Source of the DNA: JAICYJ01 sp035695105
GTDB taxonomy: Bacteria; Actinomycetota; Thermoleophilia; Gaiellales; JAICJC01
Reading direction: 5' to 3'
Length of the DNA: 64,000 nucleotides
Assembly: GCA_035695105.1 (NCBI GenBank)
Contig: DASSEV010000004.1
Coordinates: 62,001-126,000 of the forward strand
This document shows positions 43,369 through 52,182 of the stretch, piece by piece. The position numbers were made by a program, and so were the translations under genes. How positions within the stretch are numbered: the stretch's first letter is position 1; each line of letters opens with the position of its first letter. The notes beneath the pieces are model-generated. The model ran no database searches, was not told where the DNA came from, and worked only from the letters and a program-made list of their open reading frames with translations.

Positions 43369-44899
43369 ACGGCGGCTGATCCGGCTCGCACACCGTGCCC
43401 GCCGGGGGCAGGACGAGCGACACCAGGTAGCGTGCAAGCGCTGCCCGCGCGCAGCTGCTCCAGGCTCCCAGCGAGGTATGGCCGGTCCCGTCGATGGTCA
43501 GGAGGCGCGCCCTGGCGAGGGTGTGGCTCAGGGTGACGGCGTCCTGGTAGCGCGTGGCCGGGTCGCGCAGGTTGCCGATCACGAGCAGTGGGTGGGAGGT
43601 GACCCGGTTGAACGGACCGTCGTAGCGGTCGGGCGACGGGAGCCGCCACGTCGCGCAGGCCTCGTCCAGCCATGTCCAGAAGCGGCCGAAGTACGGCGCC
43701 ACACGGTCGCGGGCGATCCCGAACCGCTCCCAGACGGAGGGGTCGGTGGGGTTGTGGCTGTCGCTGCACGTCACGGCGGTGGCCGCGTCCAGGCCGTTTG
43801 GATAGGAGCCGACGTCCCGGCGCGGAACCGCGGGCAGGAGCGCCTGGGGAGCCGTCGGGGCGGCCCCGGCCGGGCCGGCCGCGCTCGAGCTGTGCCTCCA
43901 CAGGCGCTGCAGGAAGTCGGACAGATCGGCCCAGCAGCACTGGTTGTAGAGGTCGATGCGGACATCGTTCACGGCGGTCGGGTAGTCGACGGTGCCGTCG
44001 AAGGCGGTGGTCACCGGCTGCTCCTGCAGCCGCTGCATCAGCACGTGGAACTTCCAGCGCGTCGAGCTCGGCCCGCGGCTGAACACGCAGGCGGTCGGAT
44101 GCGCGTCGCAGGCCGCGAAGAACGCGTTCAACGCCGCGTAGCTGCCGGTGTCGCTCTGCAGCCGCACGTCGATCGGAACCCGGGTGCCGCCGGGCCCCTT
44201 GCCGAGCCAGGCGAAGGGGTTGATGGCACCGTCGGCGACGATCGCCCGCACCCTCCGCGGGAACATGTTGGCGTAGACGGTCGCCAGGTAGCTGCCGTAG
44301 CTGTAGCCGACGAACGTCAGCCGCCGGTCGCCGACCGCCCGGCGCAGCAGGTTCATGTCGCGGGCCACGTCGGCCGTCGTCATGTGCCGGGCCAGCCGCG
44401 GCATGCGCCGAGCGCAGCCGGCCACGAGCTTCGCGTTCGCGCGCTCGATCGCCAGCGCCTGCCGGTGGTTCATCGGAAACAGCGGCAGCCCCGCGTACGT
44501 CTCCAGCTCGGCGCCGAAGTCGGAGAAGCACCGCAGCGGCGTGCTGCGGGCGACGCCACGCGGATCGAAGCCGATGATCGTGAAGCGATCGCGAACCGCG
44601 CGCGGGAAGGCCGCACTGTTCTCGCGCAGGAAGTCGACCCCGGAGTCGCCGGGGCCGCCGGGGTTCACGAACAGGGTGCCGATCCGCTGCCGTGGGTGCG
44701 CCGCCGGAAGGCGGATCAGCGCCAGCGAGATCGTGCGGCCACGCGGACGGCGGTAGCTGAGCGGGACGCTGGCCCGCGCGCACTGGAACCCGCCGCCGCA
44801 CCCGTGCCAGCGCAACCGGGGAATCGGGGCGTGGGCCAGAGCCGTCGCGGGCACCGCGAGCATGGCTGCGCCCACGGCGAGCGACGCCAACAGCAGCAT
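43361..44899 (-). CDS. Secreted alpha/beta-hydrolase (tripeptidyl-peptidase/TAP-like)
   Basis: 512 residues with signal peptide MLLLASLAVGAAMLAVPATA. Oxyanion region GTLFVNPGGPGDSG, nucleophile elbow FVGYSYGSYLA, and in the C-terminal TAP-like part GNLRDPATRYQDA (Asp) and DGTGHTSLG (His) complete the triad. Four or more Cys suggest disulfides outside the cell. Family members release N-terminal peptides or hydrolyse esters. An AGGAGG lies 18 bases before ATG44899, farther than usual. Confidence 0.87.
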   Translation of the reverse strand: MLLLASLAVGAAMLAVPATALAHAPIPRLRWHGCGGGFQCARASVPLSYRRPRGRTISLALIRLPAAHPRQRIGTLFVNPGGPGDSGVDFLRENSAAFPRAVRDRFTIIGFDPRGVARSTPLRCFSDFGAELETYAGLPLFPMNHRQALAIERANAKLVAGCARRMPRLARHMTTADVARDMNLLRRAVGDRRLTFVGYSYGSYLATVYANMFPRRVRAIVADGAINPFAWLGKGPGGTRVPIDVRLQSDTGSYAALNAFFAACDAHPTACVFSRGPSSTRWKFHVLMQRLQEQPVTTAFDGTVDYPTAVNDVRIDLYNQCCWADLSDFLQRLWRHSSSAAGPAGAAPTAPQALLPAVPRRDVGSYPNGLDAATAVTCSDSHNPTDPSVWERFGIARDRVAPYFGRFWTWLDEACATWRLPSPDRYDGPFNRVTSHPLLVIGNLRDPATRYQDAVTLSHTLARARLLTIDGTGHTSLGAWSSCARAALARYLVSLVLPPAGTVCEPDQPPFS

Positions 44900-45041
44900 G
44901 CGAGTTCGGACGGTGAGCCTCCTGGGACGAACGGCCGCAGCCGAGTCTACGTCGGGTCAAGTCGCCTGACAATCGGTAACGTCACGTGCCCGGCCTGTTG
45001 GATCTGGAAAATTCGGACGGCCTTGGCCACAATGCGAGCAG

Positions 45042-47399
45042 ATGCTTCGCCTGCTGTCCCGGCCGCTCTCGGTGGCCCTCGTGCTCACCGCTCTGCTGGT
45101 CGCCGGCCAGGCGGGCGCGTCGGCTGCACCCCGTTCCGGGCTCGTTCGCATCGGCGGCACCGCGCTGCCCGGGCTGCGGGCATCCGCCCGCGTGGCAGCG
45201 ACGCCGTCGTCGCAGCCGGTGGACGTGACGGTCACGCTGGCGCCGCGGAACGCCGACCTGTTGCGGACAACGGCGGCACGGCACGGCCGCCCGCTCAGCT
45301 ACGCGCAGCTCCGGGCCAGGTTCGGTCCGGCCGCCGCCACCCGCGCCGCGGTCGTGCGGTACATGCGATCGCAGGGCCTCGCGCTCGCGAGCCAGGGGCT
45401 GCTGTCGATGACGTTCAGCGGCACGGCCGACTCCGCCTCGCAGGCATTCCACGTCAGGCTCTCGACCTACCGCAGCCCGCACGGACGCCTGTTCCGCGCG
45501 CCCGACGGCGCGGCTTCGCTTCCCGCGGACATCGCGTCAAGCGTGACGGCGGTCACCGGCCTCGACACGCGGGTGCGGCTCCGACCGGCCGTCAAGGCTC
45601 CGAGGCTCTCGTCCGGATCCCCGCAGGTCGCCCTGCAGCCCTTCGGGACGCTGGCGAGCCCCTGCTCCGGCGCGAAGCACGCGCAGAGCGCGTACGGCGG
45701 ATACCTCCCCGCCCAGCTCGCTCAGGCGTACGGCCACCAGACGCTGATCAGCGGCGGCTCCGACGGGCACGGCGAGTCGATCGCGCTGGTCGAGCTGTCG
45801 AACTACAAGCACACCGACATGGACACGTTCAGGAACTGCTTCGGGCTGACATCGGACGTCATCCCCCACGCCGTCGCCGGCGGCACCCGCGACACCAGCG
45901 GCGCGATCGAGGTCGAGCTCGACATCGAGGTGGCGATGGCCGCGGCACCCGGGCTGGACGCGGTGCACGTCTACGTGGCGCCCAACAACCTGGGCAACAT
46001 CCTGCCGATGATCGAGCAGATGGTTGCCGACCAGGGCACCACCGGCGTCCACATCATCAGCGACAGCTGGGGGCTCTGCGAGGCCCTGCTGCCGCCCTCG
46101 TTCGTGCAGGCCGAGTCCGTCGATCTCGAGCTTGCCGCGGCGAGCGGCATGTCCTTCTACGCGGCCTCGGGCGACTCCGGGTCGAGCGGGTGCAAGGATG
46201 CGATCAAGGGCTACACGGCGCACGTCGTGGACGACCCGGCGTCGCAGCCGTTCGTCACCGGCGTCGGCGGCACGGTGCTGCACAGCCCCGACGGCTCCGA
46301 CAGCACGGCGTGGCGGGCCGGCGGCGGCGGCGTCTCGCGGCTCTGGGCCCAGCCGTCCTATCAGGCATCGAACCCGCTCAGCCCCTACGACGGCGGCTCG
46401 AAGTGCGGCAACCCGGACGGCTTCTGCCGGCAGGTGCCTGACATTGCGATGAACGCCTCGCTGAACAACGGCTACGTGATGCTCTGCACCGCGAGCAGCT
46501 GCCCGCCGGTGCCGTGGTTCCCGGCCGGCGGCACCAGCGCCGGCGCGCCGCTGATGGCGGGGATCACGGCCGATGCGAACTCGGCGACGAACGGCGCCAC
46601 CCGCGTGGGCTTCGCCAATCCGCTCCTGTACAGCGATTCGGCGATGTTCTGGGACGTCACATCCGGGACGAACAGCACGGACGGCACGGGCGCGTACCCG
46701 GCCGGCGCCGGCTACGACCTCGCCACCGGGCTCGGGTCGGTGAACGCGGTCATGTTCAAGGACGATCTCGCGACCTTCTCCCCACCCGGGATCACCCAGG
46801 ATCAGACGCAGCTCACGATCACGGCGCCGCTAACCGCGCGCACGATCCACTACGGCAATCGCGTCACCTTCAGGGGGACGTTGCTCGATCAGGCAAGCAA
46901 CCCGATCCCCGACCGCCGCGTGTACGTCGAGCTGCACGAGGGCGGCTGGATCTACCTCTACCAGGCGCAGACCGACGCCGAAGGCATCTGGCAGATCGCG
47001 CTGGCGAAGGCGCTGCAGCGCAACCTTACCTGGCGGGCCATCTTCACCGGGACGGACACCGAGCTTGGGCGCAAGGTCGCCGGCCAGCCCGTCTACGTGA
47101 TCCCACGCCTGGGATCGCGCAGCACCGTCTCGTCGGCGCCGCGTGGGTCGCTGTTCACGTTCCGGGGATCCTCCTCACCGAACATGCACCGTGCCACGAT
47201 GCGGCTGCAGGTGAGGCGCTCCACCCGTGCGGCCTGGAAGACGGTCGGCACGGTGCGCGTGTCGAGCTCCGGGAAGTTCTCGCGGCAGGTCGGCTTCGCC
47301 AGGTCGGGCTACGCCTACCTGCGCTGGTCGTACAGGGGCGGCAAGCGGCATCCCTGGATGAGCGCGACATCACCGGTGCGGCGCGTGCGGATCAGCTAG
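45042..47399 (+). CDS. Sedolisin (S53) protease with C-terminal beta-sandwich domains
   Basis: 785 residues. Signal peptide to about 30; pro-kumamolisin domain about 45-180 (LLSMTFSGTADSASQAFHV). The catalytic domain has Glu and Asp in EVELDIEVAMAAA, oxyanion/Asp region SDSWG, and Ser in GGTSAGAPLMAG; the Ca site is FWDVTSGTN with GYDLATGLG. Residues about 590-785 are two Ig-like/beta domains rich in Arg/Ser, including AAWKTVGTVRVSSSGKFSRQ. Probably an acid-active exported endopeptidase that binds a surface through its C-terminus. Confidence 0.9.
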   Translation: MLRLLSRPLSVALVLTALLVAGQAGASAAPRSGLVRIGGTALPGLRASARVAATPSSQPVDVTVTLAPRNADLLRTTAARHGRPLSYAQLRARFGPAAATRAAVVRYMRSQGLALASQGLLSMTFSGTADSASQAFHVRLSTYRSPHGRLFRAPDGAASLPADIASSVTAVTGLDTRVRLRPAVKAPRLSSGSPQVALQPFGTLASPCSGAKHAQSAYGGYLPAQLAQAYGHQTLISGGSDGHGESIALVELSNYKHTDMDTFRNCFGLTSDVIPHAVAGGTRDTSGAIEVELDIEVAMAAAPGLDAVHVYVAPNNLGNILPMIEQMVADQGTTGVHIISDSWGLCEALLPPSFVQAESVDLELAAASGMSFYAASGDSGSSGCKDAIKGYTAHVVDDPASQPFVTGVGGTVLHSPDGSDSTAWRAGGGGVSRLWAQPSYQASNPLSPYDGGSKCGNPDGFCRQVPDIAMNASLNNGYVMLCTASSCPPVPWFPAGGTSAGAPLMAGITADANSATNGATRVGFANPLLYSDSAMFWDVTSGTNSTDGTGAYPAGAGYDLATGLGSVNAVMFKDDLATFSPPGITQDQTQLTITAPLTARTIHYGNRVTFRGTLLDQASNPIPDRRVYVELHEGGWIYLYQAQTDAEGIWQIALAKALQRNLTWRAIFTGTDTELGRKVAGQPVYVIPRLGSRSTVSSAPRGSLFTFRGSSSPNMHRATMRLQVRRSTRAAWKTVGTVRVSSSGKFSRQVGFARSGYAYLRWSYRGGKRHPWMSATSPVRRVRIS

Positions 47400-48099
47400 C
47401 CGTCTGCGGTTCGGGGCGGCGCTCGGGGCGACGCTCGGGGCGGCCAACGAGCATCCACCAGATCACGAGCACGCCGATCGCGAGCGCGCCGAACGTCAGG
47501 ATCGGCCCGGCGAGCGCGTGGTAGCTGGCCATGCCGTCGACGTAGTCATAGCCCTCGTGCACGTCGTAGGCGAGCACGGCGCAGAGGCCCGCGAGCAGCA
47601 GCGACCCGACCCGCAGGAACAGCCGCCCGTGCGGCGCGATCGCCACTGCCAGCGCGACGCCGCAGGCAATGGCCAGCGTGTCGAACACGGTCCCGCTCGG
47701 GGTCGAGGCCATCCACCACCCGAGCAGCACGATCGAGCAGATCCGCGCCACGTTGAACGCCATGAACAGCACCGCGGCCAGCACCCCTCCGCCGAGGCGG
47801 CGCCAGAGGCTTCCGGGAAGCAGGAGCAGCGACACGGCGCCCAGCCCGAGCACGCCCGCAGCGCTCGAGCAGGAGCCGGTGACGACGGCGTACATCTGGA
47901 AGCTCCGGCCGGCGTGGACCGACAGGTTGCCCGCCTGCGGGTTCGCCACGCGGAACCCGAGCAGCCCGAGCCCGTGCGCGGCCAGCGCCGCGTCGAAGGC
48001 GGCGAAGTGCGGCGATAGCATGAGGTAGCCGACGAGCACGGCTGCCATGGCCGCCACCGCCCGCGTCGAGATGGAGCGGCTCCATAGCCGGCGGATCAT
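47392..48099 (-). CDS. Exosortase/archaeosortase-like membrane protein
   Basis: 235 residues, about seven helices. GSCSSAAGVLGLGAVSLLLL places a Cys where exosortases have the nucleophile, and LFMAFNVARICSIVLLG holds the Arg. The expected His helix reads STPSGTVFDTLAIACG, with no His at the usual place, so activity is doubtful. C-terminus has a duplicated RPERRPERRPE tail. ATG48099 overlaps the stop of a GT2 remnant (ATGA). Overlaps the sedolisin 3' end by 8 bases. Confidence 0.65.
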   Translation of the reverse strand: MIRRLWSRSISTRAVAAMAAVLVGYLMLSPHFAAFDAALAAHGLGLLGFRVANPQAGNLSVHAGRSFQMYAVVTGSCSSAAGVLGLGAVSLLLLPGSLWRRLGGGVLAAVLFMAFNVARICSIVLLGWWMASTPSGTVFDTLAIACGVALAVAIAPHGRLFLRVGSLLLAGLCAVLAYDVHEGYDYVDGMASYHALAGPILTFGALAIGVLVIWWMLVGRPERRPERRPEPQTAS

Positions 48100-48535
48100 G
48101 CGGCCCTCCGCATCTCGTGCTTCGCCTCGGGCTCGGCGACGCGCGCCGTCTTCGCCCAGCCGTGGCGGCCCAGTGCGATCCGCACCAGCGCCCGCCACCC
48201 GGCCGCCATGTTGATGTAGGCATAGAAGACCTGCACGTGGCCCTTCGCGATGGCGGCCGCCGACGTCTCCCCCTCCGTGCGGCGCGCGTAGATCAGGCCG
48301 AGCACGGCCGGAGGCAGGAAGGTGAGCACGTACCAGAAGACCGCATAGAACAGCACCTGGACGCCCACGCCGTCGAACGGCAGACGGTGTGGTGGACGAG
48401 GTTGTACGCGAGGAAGCCGAGGCCGAGCGTGAAAGCGATCGACCACGGCAGCATCACGAAGGCGGGCGTGATCAGGTAGACGGTGGTCTCGAGCGCCGTG
48501 CGCCGGTCGACGCGCGGCGAGTGCCACAGATCCAT
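48096..48535 (-). pseudogene. C-terminal fragment of a GT2 (cellulose-synthase-like) glycosyltransferase, frameshifted
   Basis: The first frame gives ALETTVYLITPAFVMLPWSI and FLAYNLVHHTV. Near 48385 the coding shifts by one base into VGVQVLFYAVFWYVLTFLPP and RALVRIALGRHGWAKTAR. Together these make the membrane helices and the WAKTAR-type tail of processive GT2 enzymes; the catalytic domain is missing. One missing base explains the shift, so a sequencing error is possible for the frameshift but not for the absent N-terminus. Confidence 0.6.
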
Positions 48536-48675
48536 CGCCTTGCCTCAACTAGCCCCCTCATCGGTCGATAGTGGCTCTGGCTTTACCGCAGACAGGGGAG
48601 CCGGCTACCTCAATATGGGGAGCCGCAACCTCATCGTCTGCGTGAGGTGTCTTCCCCCGCGCATCCGCTAACGCG

Positions 48676-49150
48676 GTGCGCGAGATCGTGACCGCCCGCC
48701 GCGACGTTCACGTGGTGTTTCCGGTGCACCCGAATCCGGCGGTGCGGCTGGCGGCGGAGGAGCTGCTGGACGGTGTGGAGCGGGTCTTGCTGCTGCCGCC
48801 GCTCGGCTACCGGGAGATGGTGGGGGCTGCTGCACAGCTGCACGTTGGTGCTCACGGACTCGGGCGGCCTGCAGGAGGAGGCGCCGGGGCTCGGGAAGCC
48901 GGTGCTGGTGCTGCGCGAGGTGACGGAGCGGCAGGAGGCCGTGGAGGCGGGCGCGGCGATGCTGGTCGGAACCGACACACGGACGATCTCCGGCGCAGCC
49001 TCGGCGCTGCTCGACTCGCCGTCGCGGTACGCGCGCATGGCGCAGGCGGTGAATCCCTACGGCGACGGCCATGCCGCCGAGCGGATCGTCGCCGCCCTGC
49101 GAGGCCAGGACGTGAGCGAGTGGGCGCCGTTCGCAGCCCAAGCGGCCTGA
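48676..49150 (+). pseudogene. wecB: C-terminal half of UDP-GlcNAc 2-epimerase (WecB-like), frameshifted
   Basis: Reads DVHVVFPVHPNPAVRLAAEE, LLLPPLGYREMVGAAAQL, then after a one-base shift near 48843 LVLTDSGGLQEEAPGLGKPV, VLREVTERQEAVEAG and NPYGDGHAAERIV. These are the consecutive C-terminal motifs of non-hydrolysing UDP-GlcNAc 2-epimerases, including the SGG-QEE nucleotide-binding stretch. The N-terminal ~200 residues are gone. With the GT2 fragment this marks a decayed polysaccharide locus. Confidence 0.75.
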
Positions 49151-49174
49151 ACGGCACACACCCGTGCGCCTTCC

Positions 49175-49414
49175 GTGACAGTTCCGCGACAGGGGAACCC
49201 GTCACGAACCTGCAACGCGCCGGTCACGCCAACCCGGTGGGGCTTTGACTCCAATAATTGGGCTTCGGCGGCTTCCGCTCAACCAGGCGCACAACTCGTC
49301 ACGATTCAGTCACGAAGCGGTCACACCCACCCGGCGGGGCTTTGACACCGTTTCGGCCGTTGGGAGGCGTTCGTCACGGTTCTGTGACATACGTGGATGT
49401 CACAGATGAGTCAC
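49175..49414. promoter_or_regulatory. Array of GTCAC-type boxes phased at 11 bp upstream of MFS genes
   Basis: GTCAC/GTGAC boxes start at 49175, (GCGAC) 49186, 49201, (GCAAC) 49212, 49223, 49298, 49309, 49320, 49373, 49384, 49399 and 49410. Within groups the period is exactly 11 bases (5-base box plus 6-base spacer). The 15-base step 49186-49201 recurs at 49384-49399. Eleven-base direct repeats are the footprint geometry of OmpR/PhoB-type response regulators, and GTCAC-like boxes resemble those described for MtrA. The MFS gene starts at 49464, with TAGGAT at 49452-49457. Confidence 0.6.
49221..49346 (+). repeat. Imperfect 29-bp direct repeat
   Basis: 49221-49249 and 49318-49346 match at 26 of 29 positions and share GGGGCTTTGAC at the 3' end, 97 bases apart. 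Both contain a GTCAC box, so the repeat may be a duplicated regulatory module rather than an independent element. Confidence 0.7.
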
Positions 49415-49463
49415 GGCGGCCGGCACGGGTCGTTGACGGGACAAGGACGTCTAGGATGGTCGC

Positions 49464-50738
49464 ATGGTCGTTCGGGCCGTCACGAACCGCGTGCACTACG
49501 CCTGGGTGGTGGCCGCGGCCACCTTCGTCGTGCTCGTCACGGCCGCGGGATTCCGTGCGACGCCGGGCGTCCTGATCGTCCCTCTCCAGCACGAGTTCGG
49601 CTGGTCGCGCGCGCTGATCGGCGGTGCGGTCGCCGTCAACCTCCTCATCTACGGGCTCGGTGCGCCGTTCGCCGCGGCCGTGGTCGAGCGGTTCGGCATC
49701 CGCCGCGTCACGGTGATCGCGTTGGCGCTGGTGGCAACCGGGGCCGCGCTCACGACGGCGATGAACTCCGCCTGGCAGCTGTACCTGCTCTGGGGCCTCG
49801 TCGTCGGCGCAAGCACCGGCGCCATCGCCGTCCCGCTGGCCGCCATCGTCTCGAACCGCTGGTTCGTCCGGCAGCGCGGCCTCGTCACCGGCATGCTCAC
49901 CGCCAGCAACGCCAGCGGCCAGCTGATCTTCCTGCCGCTGCTCGCCTGGATCGTGACCACGCACTCCTGGCGGGCCGCGGCCCTCACCGTCGCCGCCACG
50001 GCGCTCCTGCTCGTCATCCCCGTCGCCCTCATCTTCCTGCGCGACCGCCCCGCCGACGTCGGCCTCCTACCCTACGGTGGCACCGAGCCCGAGCCCGCCC
50101 GCAGCATGGTCAATCCGTTCCGAAACGCCGTCGACACGCTCCGCGATGCCGTGCGCGTCCGCGACTTCTGGCTGCTCGCCGGCGCCTTCTTCATCTGCGG
50201 CGCGACCACCAACGGTCTGATCGGCACCCACCTCATCGCCGCCTGCTCAGATCACGGCCTCAGCGAGGTGCGCGGCGCCGGCCTGCTTGCCGCCATCGGC
50301 GTCTTCGACGTGATCGGCACCATCTGCTCCGGCTACCTCACCGACCGCTTCGACCCCCGCTGGCTGCTGTTCTGGTACTACGCCCTGCGCGGGCTCTCCC
50401 TGCTCGGGCTGAACGCCGCGCTCGGCGACGCCGGCCTCGGCCTGGTCGCCTTCATCGTCTTCTACGGCCTCGACTGGGTCGCGACCGTCCCACCCACCGT
50501 CGCGCTCTGCCGCGAGGCGTTCGGCCGCGAGCGGGTCGGCGTCGTCTTCGCCTGGGTGTTCGCCTCCCACCAGTTCGGCGCCGCCTTCGCCGCCTGGGGC
50601 GCGGGCGCCAGCCGCACCTGGCTGGGCTCCTACGAGCCCGCCTTCCTGCTCGCCGGGGCCCTCGGCGTGCTGGCCGCCATGCTCAGCGTCAGCGTCGGCC
50701 GGCGGGGCCTCCTCCGCCCGACCCCCGCGAGCGCGTAG
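49464..50738 (+). CDS. MFS transporter (monocarboxylate/OFA-like)
   Basis: 424 residues, 12 helices. HYAWVVAAATFVVLVTAAGF is the typical first helix of the oxalate/formate and monocarboxylate porter group, and RWFVRQRGLVTGMLTASNAS is the loop 4-5 motif. Cytosolic loop at about 205-230. Likely exports or takes up a carboxylate. Preceded by the GTCAC array; one base separates its stop from the next MFS gene. Confidence 0.87.
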   Translation: MVVRAVTNRVHYAWVVAAATFVVLVTAAGFRATPGVLIVPLQHEFGWSRALIGGAVAVNLLIYGLGAPFAAAVVERFGIRRVTVIALALVATGAALTTAMNSAWQLYLLWGLVVGASTGAIAVPLAAIVSNRWFVRQRGLVTGMLTASNASGQLIFLPLLAWIVTTHSWRAAALTVAATALLLVIPVALIFLRDRPADVGLLPYGGTEPEPARSMVNPFRNAVDTLRDAVRVRDFWLLAGAFFICGATTNGLIGTHLIAACSDHGLSEVRGAGLLAAIGVFDVIGTICSGYLTDRFDPRWLLFWYYALRGLSLLGLNAALGDAGLGLVAFIVFYGLDWVATVPPTVALCREAFGRERVGVVFAWVFASHQFGAAFAAWGAGASRTWLGSYEPAFLLAGALGVLAAMLSVSVGRRGLLRPTPASA

Positions 50739-50739
50739 C

Positions 50740-51942
50740 GTGAGAGGCGTTCGCCGCTCGGCATTCCTGCTCTACCTCGGCATCTTCGTCGGCGAGGTCG
50801 TCTGGACCGCCCTCGTCCCGCTCGTGCCGACCTACTCGCAGCACTACGGCCTGTCGAAGCTCGAGAGCGGCATGCTGCTCGCCGCCGCCAGCGTCACCAT
50901 CCTCGCCGTCTCGATCCCCGCCACCGTGCTGGCCGACCGCTTCGGCGCACGCCGCCTGACGCTCGCAGCCATGATGCTGATGGCCCTGTCCGACCTCGCC
51001 ACAGGCCTCTCCGGCTCGTTCTGGGAGCTGCTCGCCTCCCGCATGCTGTTCGGCGTCGGCTTCGGCATCGTCTGGACGACCGGCGTCGGCTGGCTGGGTG
51101 AGGTGGCCGGCACCAGCCAGGCCCGTGCCCTGTCCCTGACCGTGACCACCGCCGGCCTCGGCGGGATCACCGGGCCTGCCTTCGCCGGCATCGCCGTCGA
51201 GCGCTACGGCCTCGCCGCCCCCTTCGTCGCCTGCGCCCTCGTCACCGCCGCCGTCTTCGCGGGGATGCTGACCATCCCCGCCACCACCGGCCAGCGACCC
51301 GAGAGCACCCTGCCCCTCGCCACCACCATCCGCCGCGTGGCCGGCGACCGCCTCGTGCTCGCCAGCCTGCTGACGATGACGCTGGGCGGCTTCGTGGGCG
51401 GCGCCGTCAACCTGCTCGCGCCGCTCCAGCTGCACCGAAACGGGCTCTCCGAGTCGACCATCGGGCTCGTCTTCTCGATCGCCGCTCTCACCTTCATCGC
51501 GTCCAGCGCCCTCGTCGCCCGCTTCGGCGAGCGCGCGGCCAGCGTCCGTATCGCCTGCCTCGGCGCCGCCGCCATGGCGGTCGCCCTGCTGCTCGTCGTG
51601 GCCAGCACCAGCTCCCAGGCCGTGATCGGCTTTCTGCTCGCCCGCGGGCCGATCTCGGCCCTGATGTTCACCATCACCTTCCCGCTCGGCGTGGTCGGCG
51701 CCCGCCGGGCCGGCATCTCACTGACCGCCGTCGCCGCGCTGCTCAACATCGTCTGGTCGGCGGCCGCGCTGATCGGCCCCATCGCAGCCGGCGCGATGGC
51801 CGAGACCACGTCGAGCCAGGCGACGTACGTGTGCCTGATCGCCACGCTCCTGATCGGCGCCGCCTGGATGGCACAGGCCCACGGCGAGGAGCGCTCGGCC
51901 CGGTACGCCCGTGAGTCGGCGTACCGCACGTCGGGCCGCTAG
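50740..51942 (+). CDS. MFS transporter, second of a pair
   Basis: 400 residues from GTG50740. Motif A is ATVLADRFGARRLTLAA; GVGFGIVWTTGVGWLGEVAG follows. Twelve helices predicted by eye. Different subfamily from its neighbour, so they are probably co-regulated rather than subunits. The stop TAG overlaps the first bases of an inverted-repeat element, so the native C-terminus may have been longer. Confidence 0.87.
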   Translation: MRGVRRSAFLLYLGIFVGEVVWTALVPLVPTYSQHYGLSKLESGMLLAAASVTILAVSIPATVLADRFGARRLTLAAMMLMALSDLATGLSGSFWELLASRMLFGVGFGIVWTTGVGWLGEVAGTSQARALSLTVTTAGLGGITGPAFAGIAVERYGLAAPFVACALVTAAVFAGMLTIPATTGQRPESTLPLATTIRRVAGDRLVLASLLTMTLGGFVGGAVNLLAPLQLHRNGLSESTIGLVFSIAALTFIASSALVARFGERAASVRIACLGAAAMAVALLLVVASTSSQAVIGFLLARGPISALMFTITFPLGVVGARRAGISLTAVAALLNIVWSAAALIGPIAAGAMAETTSSQATYVCLIATLLIGAAWMAQAHGEERSARYARESAYRTSGR

Positions 51943-52139
51943 ATGATTGATTCCACGGCGCCGTGCGGTCTGAGCGGTCGCAAGCCGAGCAGCGCAAGGA
52001 TCGAGGGAGGGTCGATATCGGGAATATCGGCCCGACCGAGGACGCCGCGATGCGACGGCTTGCGGCCGCAGCCACCGGCGCGTCGCCCATCTACAGCAGC
52101 CTGGCGGTCAGACGCGCGGAGTCGTGGAATCAATCATCT
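51941..52139. mobile_element. 199-bp MITE-like element with 17-bp perfect terminal inverted repeats
   Basis: AGATGATTGATTCCACG at 51941-51957 and its exact reverse complement at 52123-52139. Inside, CGGTCGCAAGCCG and CGGCTTGCGGCCG pair with one mismatch, and GGTCTGAGCGG resembles the complement on the other side, so the whole can fold as a long imperfect hairpin. No ORF. The left end supplies the last two bases of the MFS stop codon. No target duplication is visible. Confidence 0.6.
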
Positions 52140-52169
52140 GGGTGGGACGGAGCCCGCTCCGCCCCACCC
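52140..52169. terminator. Strong hairpin between convergent genes
   Basis: GGGTGGG-a-CGGAG / CTCCG-c-CCCACCC with a 4-base loop; 12 paired bases and one internal mismatch. No T-run follows, as is usual in GC-rich genomes. It sits between the MFS pair and the convergent secreted-protein gene (stop 52183), right beside the inverted-repeat element. Confidence 0.6.
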
Positions 52170-52182
52170 CGCGCCGTTCAGA

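Noticed and set aside
43271..46441. A 1056-codon plus-strand frame crossing the hydrolase and sedolisin genes
   Set aside because: Low-complexity Arg/Gly/Ala composition, no domain, and it runs antisense to one clear enzyme and out of frame with another; typical GC-rich shadow.
47405..47445. CRISPR-like short tandem repeat (cggggcggcgctcggggcg...)
   Set aside because: It is the coding repeat of the RPERRPERRPE tail of the exosortase-like gene, with no spacers.
49433..49457. TTGACG...TAGGAT as a standard promoter of the MFS operon
   Set aside because: The spacer is only 13 bases, too short for a normal -35/-10 pair; only the -10 is kept as a possibility.
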